Source of the DNA: Bdellovibrio sp. qaytius
Lineage (GTDB): Bacteria > Bdellovibrionota > Bdellovibrionia > Bdellovibrionales > Bdellovibrionaceae
Direction of reading: 5' to 3'
DNA: 64,000 bases
Assembly (NCBI GenBank): GCA_004011035.1
Contig: CP025734.1
Location: 1,572,001 to 1,636,000, forward strand
Position 1 is the first letter of the stretch; every line of letters begins with the position of its first letter. Shown here piece by piece: positions 33,914 through 43,347 of this stretch. Position numbers and translations under genes: made by a program. Under the pieces are notes generated by a model. It saw only the letters and a list, made by a program, of their open reading frames with translations. It was not told the DNA's origin and ran no database searches.

Positions 33914-35905
33914 ATGAGAAGAGCGGTTGTCGATCAAGCGGGATTAAGAGTCGTCATGATAGGTGTCATCCTATCACTTTTTATCGGCCTGATCTTTAAG
34001 TCACAAATTCGTTCTTCAGTTGTTAAAGCAAGACTTCAGCAAGTCATCGTCAAATTACAAAAAGATGTAAATATCGATTTTGAATCTGTAGAGGTTCGTT
34101 TAAGTGAATGGGGTATACCTCGCCCGGTGATCGAAATTCGTGGAGTGCGCATTAGCCCTCTGAAAGCGAATTGCCAAGAAAATCAAATCTACATCGATAA
34201 CTTGTCGTTTCCGCTGAGTTTTAATTTGTTATTTTCGCCTGATAAAGTGATTTCGACAGTTCGTATTTCATTGTTAGAAGTCAGAGCTAAAAACACGCGC
34301 CAATGTTTTTCGAAAAACACTCATGATGATAGCACCATGGCCAATCGCGAAGTTTTAGCCGCATTACCTTCAGCGAAGACAAAAGCTGAAACTGCTACAG
34401 CAGCTGCAGCAGCAGAAATGCCAAAACGTGAAAGCACTAAAGAGGCTCTCGAAAAATTAAGAAATTTTAAATCGCATCTTAACGAGGTTAAGATTGATCG
34501 TTTGCGTGTTATTGCTGTTGATAAGATGAATACCGCCGTTGATTTTAATGCGGTTCAACTGATGTTTAAATACGAGCAAGAAAAACTGAGTGAACTGACA
34601 TTGCAATCTCAGTTATCGGCATTTAAAGAATCTGATAAAAGTTATTATCTTTTTAAATCAGATCTTAAAATTAATTTACGATTAGATGAAAAACCAACTT
34701 TGAATGCCGAAGTAAAAGGTTTAGTTGTCGATCGCCCTTTTCATTTAAAGTTTAAAAATGACCTGCAAAAAAATAGTATTCAATTTTTAGGTGAACTGAA
34801 TGGCATTTCGCTTAAAGCCATTAATTACATTGTTAAAGTTGAGCGCCCACAGACTGAAATTTTTGATTTTTTAAGTGGTTCGTCGATGACAGGTTATTTA
34901 ACGGGTGAATACTACGTTGATGATCGTAAATATGAAGCTAACTTAAAAGATATCAAAATTATACTGGGCGGAGGCATTGCCGAGATCAATGATATTTTCG
35001 TCATCGGTAAAGCTGATGAAAAAGCTCAAGTGAAACCCTTTGATGTGCAGTTATCACATATTGAATTAACTAAAATCTTATCACATCGTGTGTTTGATAA
35101 CATTAGACCCAGTATTCAAAATGCGGGTTACATTTCTGGCTTAATTCAGTTTATGGATGTAAATCAGTTTAAAGTTAAATCTTTAATCGAAAAAACAAGT
35201 TTCGTGTTTTCAAATAAAGGCGAACGTGTGCCACAGATTTTTGATAGTTTTAACCTGCATGCCAGTGTTGACCCACAAAAAATTAATTTAAATATTAATG
35301 ATTTCATTTTGGATTCACAAAAAATTCACGGCACACTTAAATACAGCCACCAAACTGAAACTGGTGATAAAAGCCTATCTGTTGATCTTGAAGGACATTT
35401 GCTAAAACCAGATACGGTTAAACTTTTCACAGGTAAAGCCAGTGATCCAGAAATCAAATTGCTTTTTACCTCAGATTTGAAAAACAATCTTAAAGGCACG
35501 GCCAGCATCGATAAAATCAGCATCAATCAATTTGATATCACTAAGCTAGCTTTAGAGTACGAAAAAAATCTTTTGCTGAAGAGCGAGTTTTACAACGTTA
35601 AAACAGGTGGTTTAACAGTTGCTGTTTCTGATCGGGCGCAATCAAGTCAACTGAATGTTCTATTTGATCAGATTCTGCCAAAACCAGCAGTGAGCTTTAC
35701 GCAAAGTAAATTACAGATTCAAAGAGATGGTTTAGGAAAACTAAATTTTAATTTAAAAGGCGAACTGAAAAATAAAACTGATTTATTAGTTGTCGGTGAG
35801 TACGCCCCATCGATCGCACAGTTGTCGACTAAAGGTAATTTTAAAAATCAAAATTTCAACATCATTGGCCCATTAGATAAGCTCGTGGCCACGCCGATTA
35901 AATGA
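33914..35905 (+). CDS. Membrane-anchored AsmA-like protein
   Basis: A 663-residue protein with one N-terminal helix (about residues 13-31, VVMIGVILSLFIGLIFKSQ) and a very long periplasmic part made of repeated beta-strands. The first periplasmic segment (VNIDFESVEVRLSEWGIPRPVIEIRGV) is the sort that opens AsmA/TamB/YhdP proteins, which form grooves for moving lipids between membranes. A short Ala/Glu-rich helical linker (about 155-175) interrupts it. It is shorter than YhdP and lacks a DUF490 end. The overlap with a glycerophosphodiesterase gene (ATGA) fits a lipid-related role, by inference. Confidence 0.65.
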   Translation: MRRAVVDQAGLRVVMIGVILSLFIGLIFKSQIRSSVVKARLQQVIVKLQKDVNIDFESVEVRLSEWGIPRPVIEIRGVRISPLKANCQENQIYIDNLSFPLSFNLLFSPDKVISTVRISLLEVRAKNTRQCFSKNTHDDSTMANREVLAALPSAKTKAETATAAAAAEMPKRESTKEALEKLRNFKSHLNEVKIDRLRVIAVDKMNTAVDFNAVQLMFKYEQEKLSELTLQSQLSAFKESDKSYYLFKSDLKINLRLDEKPTLNAEVKGLVVDRPFHLKFKNDLQKNSIQFLGELNGISLKAINYIVKVERPQTEIFDFLSGSSMTGYLTGEYYVDDRKYEANLKDIKIILGGGIAEINDIFVIGKADEKAQVKPFDVQLSHIELTKILSHRVFDNIRPSIQNAGYISGLIQFMDVNQFKVKSLIEKTSFVFSNKGERVPQIFDSFNLHASVDPQKINLNINDFILDSQKIHGTLKYSHQTETGDKSLSVDLEGHLLKPDTVKLFTGKASDPEIKLLFTSDLKNNLKGTASIDKISINQFDITKLALEYEKNLLLKSEFYNVKTGGLTVAVSDRAQSSQLNVLFDQILPKPAVSFTQSKLQIQRDGLGKLNFNLKGELKNKTDLLVVGEYAPSIAQLSTKGNFKNQNFNIIGPLDKLVATPIK

Positions 35906-36657
35906 GAAAAATTTTAAAATACTTTTATAATCTAAAAGAAACTTCGTTTGTTCCGCCAAAAATTCAGTGCCATCGTGGTTTTTGGGTCGGTGGTTTAGTG
36001 CAAAATTCATTGGCGTCGCTACAAAAGGCCTATGAGCTTGGCTATAAAATGTCTGAGTTTGATATTCGCATCACTAAAGACTTAGAAGTTATTTTATTTC
36101 ACGATGATTTTATTGGATCAAATAAAGTATCAAATATGACTTTAGCTGAAGTGAATGCGCATCATAAAGTGGATACTTTTGAAGAGGCGCTGAAGTGGTT
36201 TTCAAAGCTAGAACCTAAAAGTTATTATTTAAATATTGAAGTTAAATCTAAATTTGTGCGTAACCGTAAGTTAGAGGCCAAAGTTTTAGAATTGATTTTA
36301 AAATATAAAGTTCAAAGCAGAGTTTTAATTTCAAGTTTTAATCCGATGAGTTTGGCTTTTTTTAGAAAAAACCAACCAGCGATCACCCGCGCTTTATTGC
36401 TAACCTACAATGATGAACACGGTAATAATTTTGTCGTGAAAAGTCAGGTCTTAAATATGCTGGCACAGCCGCATTTTTTACATTTAGATGAAAAATACTG
36501 GTCACAAAAGCGCTATAAAAATCTGTTGAAATGGGGAGTTCCCATTGTCTTATGGACGTGTAATGACCTTGAAAAAGTGAAAAAATACATTTCACAAGGT
36601 GTTTTTGGTGTCATTAGCGATAGCCTGAAACCACATGACCTAGATTTTCTTGATTAG
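35902..36657 (+). CDS. Glycerophosphodiester phosphodiesterase
   Basis: A 251-residue TIM-barrel enzyme hydrolysing glycerophosphodiesters to glycerol 3-phosphate and an alcohol. Active-site features are CHRGFW near residue 24, SEFDIRITKDLEVILFHDD (metal ligands and the second catalytic His) and LNIEVKSK. The C-terminus has PIVLWTCNDLEKV and GVFGVISDSL. No signal peptide is seen, so it is cytosolic. It overlaps the AsmA-like gene by 4 nt. Confidence 0.92.
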   Translation: MRKILKYFYNLKETSFVPPKIQCHRGFWVGGLVQNSLASLQKAYELGYKMSEFDIRITKDLEVILFHDDFIGSNKVSNMTLAEVNAHHKVDTFEEALKWFSKLEPKSYYLNIEVKSKFVRNRKLEAKVLELILKYKVQSRVLISSFNPMSLAFFRKNQPAITRALLLTYNDEHGNNFVVKSQVLNMLAQPHFLHLDEKYWSQKRYKNLLKWGVPIVLWTCNDLEKVKKYISQGVFGVISDSLKPHDLDFLD

Positions 36658-36702
36658 TGTTTCAGCCTGAGACAATCACTTGGTTTAGCCCGATCTAAAG
36701 TC

Positions 36703-36729
36703 TTAATAAAATTAGGTTTTTGCCGATAA
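36703..36729 (+). promoter_or_regulatory. FliA (sigma-28)-type promoter of the pseudopilin operon
   Basis: A perfect flagellar-type -10 element GCCGATAA (36722-36729) follows an AT-rich -35 region (TTAA at 36703-36706, 15 nt upstream; another TAAA at 36707). The -35 is imperfect. The gene starts 23 nt after the -10. The known sigma-28 consensus is TAAAGTTT-N11-GCCGATAA. Confidence 0.6.
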
Positions 36730-36751
36730 GTAAGAGGGGGAACTTTACTTA

Positions 36752-38116
36752 ATGGCGAAACCATTGCGTGATCTATTTCTTAAATCAAATAAAGGATTTA
36801 CCTTAGTTGAAACTATGGTTTCGGTTGGCATTATGTCGGTTGTACTTGCAGGCCTTGCTACGGCCGTTGTTAGAACTGTGCAAGATGGTGAAACACAAGC
36901 TAAAGATTCAATGAACTCGATGGAAGATCTGATGGTGCAAACCGCACAGCAAGATTATCTGATTCGCGCAGCTCCTTCATATTATTTTTTACATGTTCCA
37001 ATTCGTTCTGCTTGTTCAGGCGGTGAAAAAGTTCCGTGTCTTCGCCATATTGATCCTGCGACAGGTGCATTAACACCATTAGCCCCGGGTGCGGGAATTC
37101 CAGCTACGATTGATTTTTACAAAGACGTCAGCGGCGAATTAAAAAATGTAAAACTATCGGGTATGTCAGCTGCGGGTGATATTAGCGATCAGGTTCACAT
37201 GATGAGCGCTGATGTGGTTGATGTCAGTAAACTCACTTCGCAAAAAAATAATTCATATGTATATGCAAGTTGGCCTTTGTATGATGATTCATCAGATGCC
37301 TTACCAATTTTAGTTCGTAAAAAAGGCGCTGCTATCTTAACTCATATTAAACAATTGGGCTCTTCTTATGAAAACGCAGCCCCTACAGGAATATCTTTAT
37401 TTAATGTGGCTCTAACTCCTGATAAAGCACAGATCTTAGCTGCTGATTTAAAAGATTCATTAGCTGTAATTTATAATATTAATCGTCCATCACAATTCGT
37501 CGTTCAAAAAATTGCTTCTGCGACGAACTGCCCATTCGATGCGACATCAAAAGGTTTTTGTAAAACTACGGGCAATAGTATTTCTACGATGGCCACCACG
37601 CAGCTAGAAGCTGCTGGCTTTGCAAATATTATGGCTTTAAAAATTGATAACGTCCTGGTATCCAGTGGGTTTGATGAAAATGGTCCTGTAGGTACAAGAA
37701 CGCATTTAAGTTCTAAATATATTCCCACTTCAAAAGCGGTGAGTGTGCAAGGATCTTGGTTTGGCGCTAACGGATCAACTGATTATTTATTTCCAAGAAA
37801 TTCATTTGGATTGTTTGATGAACGTCCAGGTTATCAAGGTGACTTAAGTTATTCACCGGTTGATGTTAAACGTATTCAACATTATTTAAATGCGAATAAT
37901 TCAGATACATCACTTGTGGTGTTGCCGGTAGATTTAGGTTACATCAAATTAAAACAGAGTGTGCAGTATGTAGATAAATATGATCTGGTTGTTACTTCTG
38001 CCAGTCATGAAGAAATTATTTTGGTTCCATCTATTAAATTAAAAACTGATACTGAGTCTTATGTCTACGTGAACCGTAGATTAGGAACTGGTATTATAGA
38101 AGTATTTATTAAGTGA
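36752..38116 (+). CDS. Large pseudopilin-like protein (type IV prepilin N-terminus)
   Basis: A 454-residue protein with a short basic leader and a prepilin peptidase site GFTLVET (cleavage after Gly15, Glu at +5), followed by a hydrophobic helix (about residues 19-45). Ordinary pilins have 130-180 residues; this one carries an extra domain of about 300 residues, with two Cys pairs (CSGGEKVPC and CPFDATSKGFC). It is the first gene of a five-gene run to 42996. By analogy to minor pilins with large heads (PilY1-linked, GspK, ComGC-like), it may sit at the tip of a pilus or a secretion pseudopilus. No specific match is recognised. Confidence 0.78.
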   Translation: MAKPLRDLFLKSNKGFTLVETMVSVGIMSVVLAGLATAVVRTVQDGETQAKDSMNSMEDLMVQTAQQDYLIRAAPSYYFLHVPIRSACSGGEKVPCLRHIDPATGALTPLAPGAGIPATIDFYKDVSGELKNVKLSGMSAAGDISDQVHMMSADVVDVSKLTSQKNNSYVYASWPLYDDSSDALPILVRKKGAAILTHIKQLGSSYENAAPTGISLFNVALTPDKAQILAADLKDSLAVIYNINRPSQFVVQKIASATNCPFDATSKGFCKTTGNSISTMATTQLEAAGFANIMALKIDNVLVSSGFDENGPVGTRTHLSSKYIPTSKAVSVQGSWFGANGSTDYLFPRNSFGLFDERPGYQGDLSYSPVDVKRIQHYLNANNSDTSLVVLPVDLGYIKLKQSVQYVDKYDLVVTSASHEEIILVPSIKLKTDTESYVYVNRRLGTGIIEVFIK

Positions 38117-38123
38117 GGATGCT

Positions 38124-39884
38124 ATGAAAAATAAAATTATGAATCTTTTCATGCTCGTAAGCTTTCTGCCAGTGGCTTTATTTGCGGCTGACAAAATTAA
38201 GAAGAACTCTAAAGTTATCTTAAGCGGTAACTTACTCGCTAATCCGCAAGTTGTGCCAGTGGGCGGGCAAGCTAAAACCGTTATGGCTTCTGGGGCAGGA
38301 AAAATTCGTTTCTCAAGCACTCGATTTTGCGGTGACGGAGATGTGGCCGATTATCATGATGGTCATCCAGCAACGAAATTCTATGATGCCAGTCGACCGG
38401 ATACAAATATTGTCGTTGGTTACTGGGTAAGCCCTGAAGGCGCTCTTGATACTTCTGCTGGAAAGTTTTTTTCAGTGGGTTATGCAACAAGTTCAAAAAT
38501 TGACTCTGATGTGACTGAAAAATTACTAACACCTCATTTCTCTGATCAGCCAACGCGTCAGACTTTTGAAATTATCAAAGATGCCATGAAAGATATGGCT
38601 AATGTGGCTGAAGCGACAAAATTTGCAACGGTCGCAGGTAACTTAACGACTAAATACAACATGAAGTTTGTGGCCATGGTTTGTCCGCAAATTCAAAATG
38701 ATGTCGGTGTTAATTCAACGACGGGCATGAGCAGTTTAAAAATTAATCGCCAATTTATTAACGGAACTAATTTGGTTGGAATGACTAATTTAAAAGAATA
38801 CATGCATGACAACATCCTTGATGGCAATGGTTCAATTAGTAAAACACGTGTTAATGTGAACAGTGCTGGCTCAGGAAACTATGCTAAATCAATTGATCTT
38901 CAATTTTCAAATGGTGGCGGCGGACAAAGTTTATCTTACGAACTAACAAGTTTAGTCAATGATCTCGCGAACACACCAAAACCTTCAGTCACTTCGGTGT
39001 CGATCACTTTAGGTGTTTCGCCAACGATTAGCTGTTCTTGTGATAAATTAAGTTATCACGATGATATGAGCTCAATTCGTTCACGCATTGACGCTATCAA
39101 ATCAAGAATAGACCAAGCTAAAAACGATAAAAATATTTGTGATGTCAGCTCAACAATTCGTTTTGATAGCAATGATTACCCATGGGAAGTATTTCGCACA
39201 AATGCCGCTTGTCAGATGTATCATAAAATGATCGCAGAAGAGTTAAGTGCTTTAGAAAATGCTTACGCCTCTTTATTTGATGATCCGGCTTTAAATAAAA
39301 ATACTTGTTCATCTGTGAATATGTCGATTCCTTACACAAGCTGTCCGGTATCAGCGTTGAATTTAAATAACATCAGTGATTCTGAATTTCGTCAGCGTAA
39401 GGTTGATTTAAATAAAAAGATTATGAAGATTGTTGGAACACCAAATGCAATTCAAGTGGCGCAAGAGCATTTGAAAACACAGATTGCTTCAAAGAGTCCT
39501 AATTTTGCTTTAAATAAAACGGCCTGTTTTCCAGAAACGGCAGGGAACGGCCAATACATTGAATCTATTGCATCGTCAGTAGGAATTCAAATAGCTCCGA
39601 ATCCTGCGCTGCCTGGCTCGATGATCTTAAGTATTGATAAATCATCAGTGGTTCATCCCGAGGGTAATTTTGCGATCGGTGGTTATGCTTCGTATGCAGG
39701 TGATGCTGGAAATAAGTTAGCTTTGTTTAATAATACAGGTGGTGATCCAAAACTTGATTCATCATTTAAAGTCGAAATGGGTATGAGCAGTTTTATCACC
39801 GTCACTACAGGGGTCGCGAATGTGATGTTTCATATTCGATCGATCGGCTGTTCACAGAATTTATATTGTTTGAATGATAAATAG
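38124..39884 (+). CDS. Large secreted cysteine-containing protein of pseudopilin operon
   Basis: A 586-residue exported protein with signal peptide cleavage near residue 21 (LFA/ADK). About ten cysteines are spread over the mature chain (e.g. SCSCDKL, KNTCSSVN, RSIGCSQNLYC), consistent with disulfide stabilisation outside the cytoplasm. A helical middle section (DDMSSIRSRIDAIKSRIDQA) may form a coiled coil. No family is recognised. It lies 7 nt after the first pseudopilin and overlaps the next gene by 11 nt, so it belongs to the same machine. A tip adhesin or pilus-associated protein is one possibility. Confidence 0.75.
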   Translation: MKNKIMNLFMLVSFLPVALFAADKIKKNSKVILSGNLLANPQVVPVGGQAKTVMASGAGKIRFSSTRFCGDGDVADYHDGHPATKFYDASRPDTNIVVGYWVSPEGALDTSAGKFFSVGYATSSKIDSDVTEKLLTPHFSDQPTRQTFEIIKDAMKDMANVAEATKFATVAGNLTTKYNMKFVAMVCPQIQNDVGVNSTTGMSSLKINRQFINGTNLVGMTNLKEYMHDNILDGNGSISKTRVNVNSAGSGNYAKSIDLQFSNGGGGQSLSYELTSLVNDLANTPKPSVTSVSITLGVSPTISCSCDKLSYHDDMSSIRSRIDAIKSRIDQAKNDKNICDVSSTIRFDSNDYPWEVFRTNAACQMYHKMIAEELSALENAYASLFDDPALNKNTCSSVNMSIPYTSCPVSALNLNNISDSEFRQRKVDLNKKIMKIVGTPNAIQVAQEHLKTQIASKSPNFALNKTACFPETAGNGQYIESIASSVGIQIAPNPALPGSMILSIDKSSVVHPEGNFAIGGYASYAGDAGNKLALFNNTGGDPKLDSSFKVEMGMSSFITVTTGVANVMFHIRSIGCSQNLYCLNDK

Positions 39885-41544
39885 AAGTTCGTCATCCCGC
39901 ATTTTAGCTAACGAGCGTGGCTCGATGGTCGTCATGATGATGATGGGCGTAATTGTTATGATGTCAGTTGCTGGGATGATGTACTATGTGAAAAATGCGA
40001 CTGATTCTTTGTCTTTTATCATTTCAAAAGGCTCAACGCGCGAAATCACCGAAGATATTATTGGTAGCGTATTAAATGTTTATTCTCAACCCTTAGAAGG
40101 GTCATCGTGTGATTCCGAACTTATTGCAAGTGCGCTTTCTTTTCGTGATTTAACAAAAGAAAACCCAGTGACTTTTACTTGGGAGACAAATCCCTCGAAT
40201 TCAAGTCCAGGCCCAATCGTGTCGGCACGAAATTGTTTAATTTCAAATCTGCAAGCGGCTCAGCTTGAGCGAGCTACAATAATTATTACTCCACTTCCGA
40301 CTTCAGATGATTTATCTGGAACTCGTCGTGAGTTGCGTATTGAAGTGCGCCTGCAAAAGAAAAAAGCGATTGCTTCGCAAGCGGTTATTCGCCATTACGC
40401 TTTAAGTTTATTAAGTCTAGATCGATACGGCACCGTTTTTAATTCAAGTATAGCCACAACATTTGATGTTGATTTGAGTAGTCGATTAATCTTTGATACT
40501 CAGGTTTTACACACCAATCGTTCTGCGCCCTTAAATATGAACAATTTGGTGAATTACCCAGGAACTTCGCCCGTTGTTGTTTTTAAACAGCCATTTTTCA
40601 CTTTAGCTTCGCAAGTGAATGCCGGAAATACTTTAAGCCTTTCAAAATTTAATCAAGTTTTTGAAAAAGGCATTGTAACAAGTCATTTACCTAACGTTAA
40701 GTTTATTCCTACAACCTATGCACCCTATTCATGGACAGAACCCGTGGATTATCATTTTGTGTATTCTAATTCAGGCGGAGTACAAGATCTAAGCCCGCTT
40801 CCGCGTTTATCAGGCGGTAAGGTTTCAACAAACAGTGACGGGCATAGATTTAATGCAGCCTTAGCCGACGTAACTAGTTTTCCGAATGCAGCGGTGTTAA
40901 CAAAACTTGCTCACACCTGTGAAGTCGGAACATCAGGTAGTGCGATTAGTAAAATCATGGTGCTTTACCGCAGTGATGCTGAAGTGACTTTAGATTTTTC
41001 AAGCGATGCAGATCCATTAAAGTTTTGTGCCTTAATGAAAGTTAAAAAACTCACGGTCAAATTACAGAATGGCAAACATCATTATATTTTCGGAAAAATT
41101 TATTTTGATGAAATCAAAGTGAGCGGCGGTGGGATTTTACATATCGTTGACCCTGAGTTAGATACAGTTTTAAGCCAAAATTACGATGGCTTGGTTAATA
41201 TGACTGAACTTCGCCGTGAATTTAAAACGCTTGAAGTTTATATCGGTAATCCATTTTATCAGCCCATTAATAGTGATCTTACAAAGTTACATGCTAATTA
41301 CGGTCATAAAATGCCATCAGACTGGTTTTCGGGAGCCGATCAAAAGGATTTAGCGGGTACAACAATCGCGCCAGGCAGTGAAGCCTGTGATGCAGGTTTT
41401 GCTTCTGATTTTTGCTGGCCTAATTACATGCGCAGTTATCGCAGACATGTCGAAGCCAGTGGCTTACCAAATATCAGCGTTTTATTTAATGCAACCCAAC
41501 CTTTTAGTCGCACCTTAATTTTTAATGTATCGAGGACTCTGTGA
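39874..41544 (+). CDS. PilX-like membrane-anchored protein with large extracellular domain
   Basis: A 556-residue protein with the N-terminus SRILANERGSMVVMMMMGVIV, which resembles PilX/minor-pilin starts (RGxxLV followed by a long hydrophobic helix) though it lacks the canonical Gly-Phe-Thr-Leu-x-Glu site. The helix is unusually methionine-rich. The soluble part contains about six cysteines and a beta-rich region with HYIFGKIYFDEIKVSGGGIL, a pattern like right-handed beta-helix or polymer-binding domains of such proteins. Starts 11 nt within the preceding gene and overlaps the next by GTGA. Function is inferred from the operon only. Confidence 0.7.
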   Translation: MINRSSSSRILANERGSMVVMMMMGVIVMMSVAGMMYYVKNATDSLSFIISKGSTREITEDIIGSVLNVYSQPLEGSSCDSELIASALSFRDLTKENPVTFTWETNPSNSSPGPIVSARNCLISNLQAAQLERATIIITPLPTSDDLSGTRRELRIEVRLQKKKAIASQAVIRHYALSLLSLDRYGTVFNSSIATTFDVDLSSRLIFDTQVLHTNRSAPLNMNNLVNYPGTSPVVVFKQPFFTLASQVNAGNTLSLSKFNQVFEKGIVTSHLPNVKFIPTTYAPYSWTEPVDYHFVYSNSGGVQDLSPLPRLSGGKVSTNSDGHRFNAALADVTSFPNAAVLTKLAHTCEVGTSGSAISKIMVLYRSDAEVTLDFSSDADPLKFCALMKVKKLTVKLQNGKHHYIFGKIYFDEIKVSGGGILHIVDPELDTVLSQNYDGLVNMTELRREFKTLEVYIGNPFYQPINSDLTKLHANYGHKMPSDWFSGADQKDLAGTTIAPGSEACDAGFASDFCWPNYMRSYRRHVEASGLPNISVLFNATQPFSRTLIFNVSRTL

Positions 41545-42020
41545 AGATCATTAAAAATAATAAAGGTTTTACGTTAATGGAATCAATGATGATGGGAGCT
41601 TTAGGCTTTCTGATCATCGGTGCCGCGGTGTCAGGTATTAGTTGGGTTAAAAATAGTTTTAATCGTTTATCAAAACGAACGATAGCGATTGAAATCGTAA
41701 GCTCGTTTACGCAAAATCTACAAGAACAATTTATTCGTTATCCAAATATCACCATCGGTGGAAACCCCGCTACGTATGTACTTTGTTTTGACACCTCAAT
41801 TAGGCCCGCAAAAAACTCGGCTGGTGGGATGGATCCGATTGTTAAAGTGTTCAACGCTTCGAATATCAAAAAAAATAGCGGTGATTGCGTAACTATAGGA
41901 TACGAAGTTCATTTAACATCTGCAAGTAACAACCCCAACCAATTTCGATTATTAGTTATTGGTGTAAACAATGACTTAGGGCCGCTGTATGACGAAACAA
42001 TTACAATTTTTAAACAGTAA
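41541..42020 (+). CDS. Pseudopilin (type IV prepilin-like)
   Basis: A 159-residue protein with leader MKIIKNNKG and a prepilin site GFTLMES (cleavage after Gly9, Glu at +5), then a hydrophobic helix. Length is normal for a pilin. The head has two Cys residues (VLCFDTS and GDCVTIG) that may form the C-terminal pilin loop. GTG start within a GTGA overlap. Its last 32 nt overlap the start of the next gene in another frame. Confidence 0.82.
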   Translation: MKIIKNNKGFTLMESMMMGALGFLIIGAAVSGISWVKNSFNRLSKRTIAIEIVSSFTQNLQEQFIRYPNITIGGNPATYVLCFDTSIRPAKNSAGGMDPIVKVFNASNIKKNSGDCVTIGYEVHLTSASNNPNQFRLLVIGVNNDLGPLYDETITIFKQ

Positions 42021-42996
42021 AAGTTTAGTTCATATTTTGATGTTTGGTTTACTGTCGATCATCGTCTTATCTAGTTTGTATCTATTTAATTTTGCAAATT
42101 TTGGTTATCAGATTAAATCTTCTGAAAAAGATGTTAAATGGTTATTGATTTTATTTTCATACCCGCATTTTATCGCAAGCTACTTTTGGTTTTATAAAAA
42201 CGAAAATTTAAGACAAGAAAACCGTTTCGTCGGAAAACTTCTTCCGCTCATGATCGTAGGTATTTTAGTTTTAATATTTACACTACAAGTTTCATATTTA
42301 CTGCAAGCGATGCTCATTGCGGCCTGGATATTATTATTCTGGCATTTTGCAAAACAAAGCTATGGCTGTTCGGTGTTTTTGGCAGAAAAAAATCTAACCC
42401 ATAATTCGAAAGCCTATTTGCTTTACAGTTATTTAAGTTTAGCCGGCTTTGGTTTTTTAAATATTCAAAGACATGAATCTAAAGTGTTGCTGTTTAAATC
42501 ATATGTTCGCGTATTCAATGTGCCAGAAGGCTTTGCTTTAAGCTTATTAGCCTTAAGTTGGATTCTTTTTATCATGTTCATCGTAAGTTCGATAAAAGCC
42601 AATCAAGAGCAATCTAAAGCCGATAAATTAAAATCAATTCTAGTTACAAGTATTCCGTGGATCGCAAATTTAATGTGGTTTTCATGGTGGGCTATTGAAG
42701 GCTTCTTTGTGTTGATTCCGGTATTTCATGCTATTCAATATGCGCCATTTATTTTACAAGGCGTTTACAAACTGCAAGCAGATACAAAAAAGTTCGTAAA
42801 ATCAGTTCTAGCGATCTTTATGTTTTCAGTTTTATTTTTTGTGGGATTACCATTCGCAGTAAATCAAACATTACCACAAATCAGCGAAGCGCTAGTGACT
42901 TCGATATTTATCTTTTTTAACTTACATCACTTCTTCATAGATTCAGTAGGGTGGAAGCTCAGTAAAGAATCCATTAGAAAAATCTTATTCGCTTAG
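41989..42996 (+). CDS. Polytopic membrane protein with conserved-looking histidines
   Basis: A 335-residue protein with about eight to nine membrane helices. Four His-containing segments stand out: SYPHFIASYFWFYKN, WHFAKQSYG, VFHAIQYAPFIL and NLHHFFIDSVGWKL. I recall similar hypothetical membrane proteins in other bacteria with the HHFFID motif. Several His in helices could bind a metal or heme, but this is conjecture. The ATG at 41989 lies 32 nt inside the pseudopilin gene; a strong overlap but the only ATG before the first helix. It may assemble or modify the pseudopili, or simply share the transcript. Confidence 0.72.
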   Translation: MTKQLQFLNSKSLVHILMFGLLSIIVLSSLYLFNFANFGYQIKSSEKDVKWLLILFSYPHFIASYFWFYKNENLRQENRFVGKLLPLMIVGILVLIFTLQVSYLLQAMLIAAWILLFWHFAKQSYGCSVFLAEKNLTHNSKAYLLYSYLSLAGFGFLNIQRHESKVLLFKSYVRVFNVPEGFALSLLALSWILFIMFIVSSIKANQEQSKADKLKSILVTSIPWIANLMWFSWWAIEGFFVLIPVFHAIQYAPFILQGVYKLQADTKKFVKSVLAIFMFSVLFFVGLPFAVNQTLPQISEALVTSIFIFFNLHHFFIDSVGWKLSKESIRKILFA

Positions 42997-43000
42997 AAAT

Positions 43001-43031
43001 AAAAAAAGACGAGTTGTGCTCGCCTTTTTTT
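43001..43031. terminator. Bidirectional terminator
   Basis: An A-run, GACGAG, a 5-nt loop, CTCGCC and a T-run of 7 give a stem (one A-C mismatch, extended by the A/T-runs) that serves both the plus-strand pseudopilin operon and the convergent tatA gene. Confidence 0.8.
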
Positions 43032-43056
43032 GGAAATCAAATTTAAATCTTAAAGA

Positions 43057-43302
43057 CTAAGAGTTGTTTTGACCTTGTTTGTCTTTTTGTGTTTGTGTTT
43101 GGTTCGCAGCTTGTTGATTTTGATTCAACTGCTGCGGAGGAGACACGTCTTTTGATTCAGTGTCGATTTCGTTAAGACCTTGTTTGAAGCCTTTGATCGC
43201 TTTTCCTAATGATTGGCCTAAAGCTGGTAAACGGCTTGGTCCAAAGAAGATCAATAAGATTAAAGATAAAATCAAAATATGTGAAAGGCTAAACTCACCC
43301 AC
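43057..43302 (-). CDS. tatA: Twin-arginine translocase subunit TatA/TatE
   Basis: An 81-residue protein with the N-terminal helix SLSHILILSLILLIFFGPSRLP, the FGPSRLP hinge and the amphipathic helix LGQSLGKAIKGFKQG typical of TatA, followed by a Gln/Asn-rich disordered tail. It forms the protein-conducting pore of the Tat system for folded proteins. No tatB or tatC is adjacent. AAGGAG precedes the start. Confidence 0.94.
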   Translation of the reverse strand: MGEFSLSHILILSLILLIFFGPSRLPALGQSLGKAIKGFKQGLNEIDTESKDVSPPQQLNQNQQAANQTQTQKDKQGQNNS

Positions 43303-43347
43303 GAAAAGGCTCCTTGTTAGAAAGTGCTATGTATATAGGAGCTCAGA

